Source of the DNA: an uncultured Acetatifactor sp.
GTDB taxonomy: Bacteria > Bacillota > Clostridia > Lachnospirales > Lachnospiraceae
DNA: 51,308 bases
Direction of reading: 5' to 3'
Assembly: GCA_910586835.1 (NCBI GenBank)
Contig: CAJUJU010000023.1
Coordinates: 1-51,308, forward strand
Part shown: piece after piece, positions 50,948 to 51,308 of the stretch
Position numbering within the stretch: the first letter of the stretch is position 1
Layout: every line of letters begins with the position of its first letter
Translations under genes and position numbers: made by a program
The notes under the pieces: model-generated
Database searches by the model: none
What the model saw: the letters and a program-made list of their open reading frames with translations, nothing else
What the model was told of the DNA's origin: nothing

Positions 50948-51308
50948 ATGGTATACAGAGTTTTGAAACCGGGCGGTAAACTGATTTCCTCAACGGGCTT
51001 TGTGAACAGGGAAACCCTGGCAGTGCTCCCTGTAGAGATGGCGGCGGTTATGATTTGTCTTGGGAAAGAGAGAGATTCGGATACAGACTTATTGAAACTG
51101 TTGAATGTGCTTCTGTCCACGGAGACAGGTTCACAGGATAAGTGCCAGATATTGGAGGAAGATTTTCAAATCAGAATGACTTTAGCCTTGGAAAGTGAGG
51201 TGTCGCTTATGTGCAATTTAAGTAAGGGTGTGGAGGAGAAAGGAATTGAAAAAGGAAGACAGGAAGGAAGACAGGAAGGAATAATAGCTATGGTATCAGC
51301 ATTAAAGG
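50948..51308 (+). pseudogene. Rpn/PD-(D/E)XK transposase-like C-terminal fragment, cut by contig end
   Basis: A frame open from 50915, first ATG 50948, running off the window. The text has E-M-A-A-V-M-I-C-L-G near residue 35, then I-L-E-E-D-F-Q-I-R-M-T-L-A-L-E-S-E-V and M-C-N-L-S, ending in the repeat EKGIEKGRQEGRQEG. That arrangement is typical of the C-terminus of Rpn-family putative transposase/nuclease proteins, which are multicopy in Lachnospiraceae. No nuclease domain is present upstream and no ribosome binding site is seen, so I treat it as a remnant. The contig probably breaks here because the family is repetitive. Confidence 0.55.

Noticed and set aside
1..51308. tRNA, rRNA, CRISPR, prophage or complete insertion sequence
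   Set aside because: No cloverleaf, spaced repeat array, terminal inverted repeats with a transposase, or phage gene cluster was seen on reading both strands.

Overview
The window looks like about 51 kb of chromosome from an anaerobic, spore-forming Firmicute, most likely of the class Clostridia and family Lachnospiraceae. Supporting signs are a stage II sporulation protein D fragment, tRNA-synthetase genes under T-box control, a TepA-FtsK/SpoIIIE pair, formate-tetrahydrofolate ligase, an NfnAB-type transhydrogenase, Rex, a class B sortase with BspA-like leucine-rich-repeat surface proteins, and strong AGGAGG ribosome binding sites. Nearly all genes are on the + strand. The exceptions are tyrA, three small genes at 15.3-16.4 kb and one tiny toxin-like gene. 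I see no rRNA, tRNA, CRISPR array, prophage or intact insertion sequence. The first 13 bases match the end of an Illumina adapter, so base 1 is an assembly end. The right end runs into a decayed, repetitive-type gene.

Layout. 0-1.2 kb: SpoIID tail and a YihY/BrkB membrane protein. 1.2-7.8 kb: promoter, Phe T-box, a 123-bp structured tandem repeat, then pheS-pheT-M18 aminopeptidase-queA. 7.85-8.26 kb: a compact locus organised like the Enterococcus par/Fst type I toxin-antitoxin module. It has a 32-residue membrane peptide on the - strand and a convergent short antisense RNA with a strong promoter and phased A-tracts. Both RNAs share a terminator hairpin, and an 18-nt repeat makes the 5' end of the antisense RNA complementary to the toxin start. 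8.3-12.2 kb: VanZ-like protein, tyrA (- strand) and a divergent EF-G paralogue. 12.3-15.2 kb: Leu T-box and leuS. 15.2-16.5 kb: two Met-rich hypothetical proteins and a Gly/Cys-rich duplicated protein, all on the - strand.

16.6-26.1 kb is a surface-protein island: class B sortase, a 1636-residue LRR protein ending in a TPKTG sorting signal, a 727-residue LRR protein with a degenerate version of that signal, and a cytoplasmic-looking subtilase. 26.1-29.6 kb is a 2-oxoglutarate/glutamate precursor operon: a Re-citrate-synthase-like DRE-TIM enzyme, a GntR/FCD regulator and NADP isocitrate dehydrogenase. It sits behind a promoter covered by a 32-bp near-perfect palindrome. 29.6-34.2 kb: rex, a coiled-coil protein, NAD(P)HX repair enzyme, alanine racemase, and mazF without a mazE. 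34.2-39 kb: CorC/HlyC-type membrane protein, a YebC regulator, a GT2 glycosyltransferase and a partner membrane protein. 39.1-50.7 kb: tepA, ftsK, fhs, a zinc-ribbon/TPR/chitobiase-C protein, nfnA-nfnB, GNAT, a zinc-ribbon membrane protein, rlmH and a second GNAT. The last 0.6 kb is decayed coding sequence.

A redox and one-carbon theme runs through the right half: Re-citrate route with NADP-IDH, Rex, NADHX repair, FTHFS and NfnAB. This fits a fermentative anaerobe. The par-like module at 7.85-8.26 kb is the observation most worth following up. Family names come from reading the translated sequences and remembered family knowledge; no database was searched.
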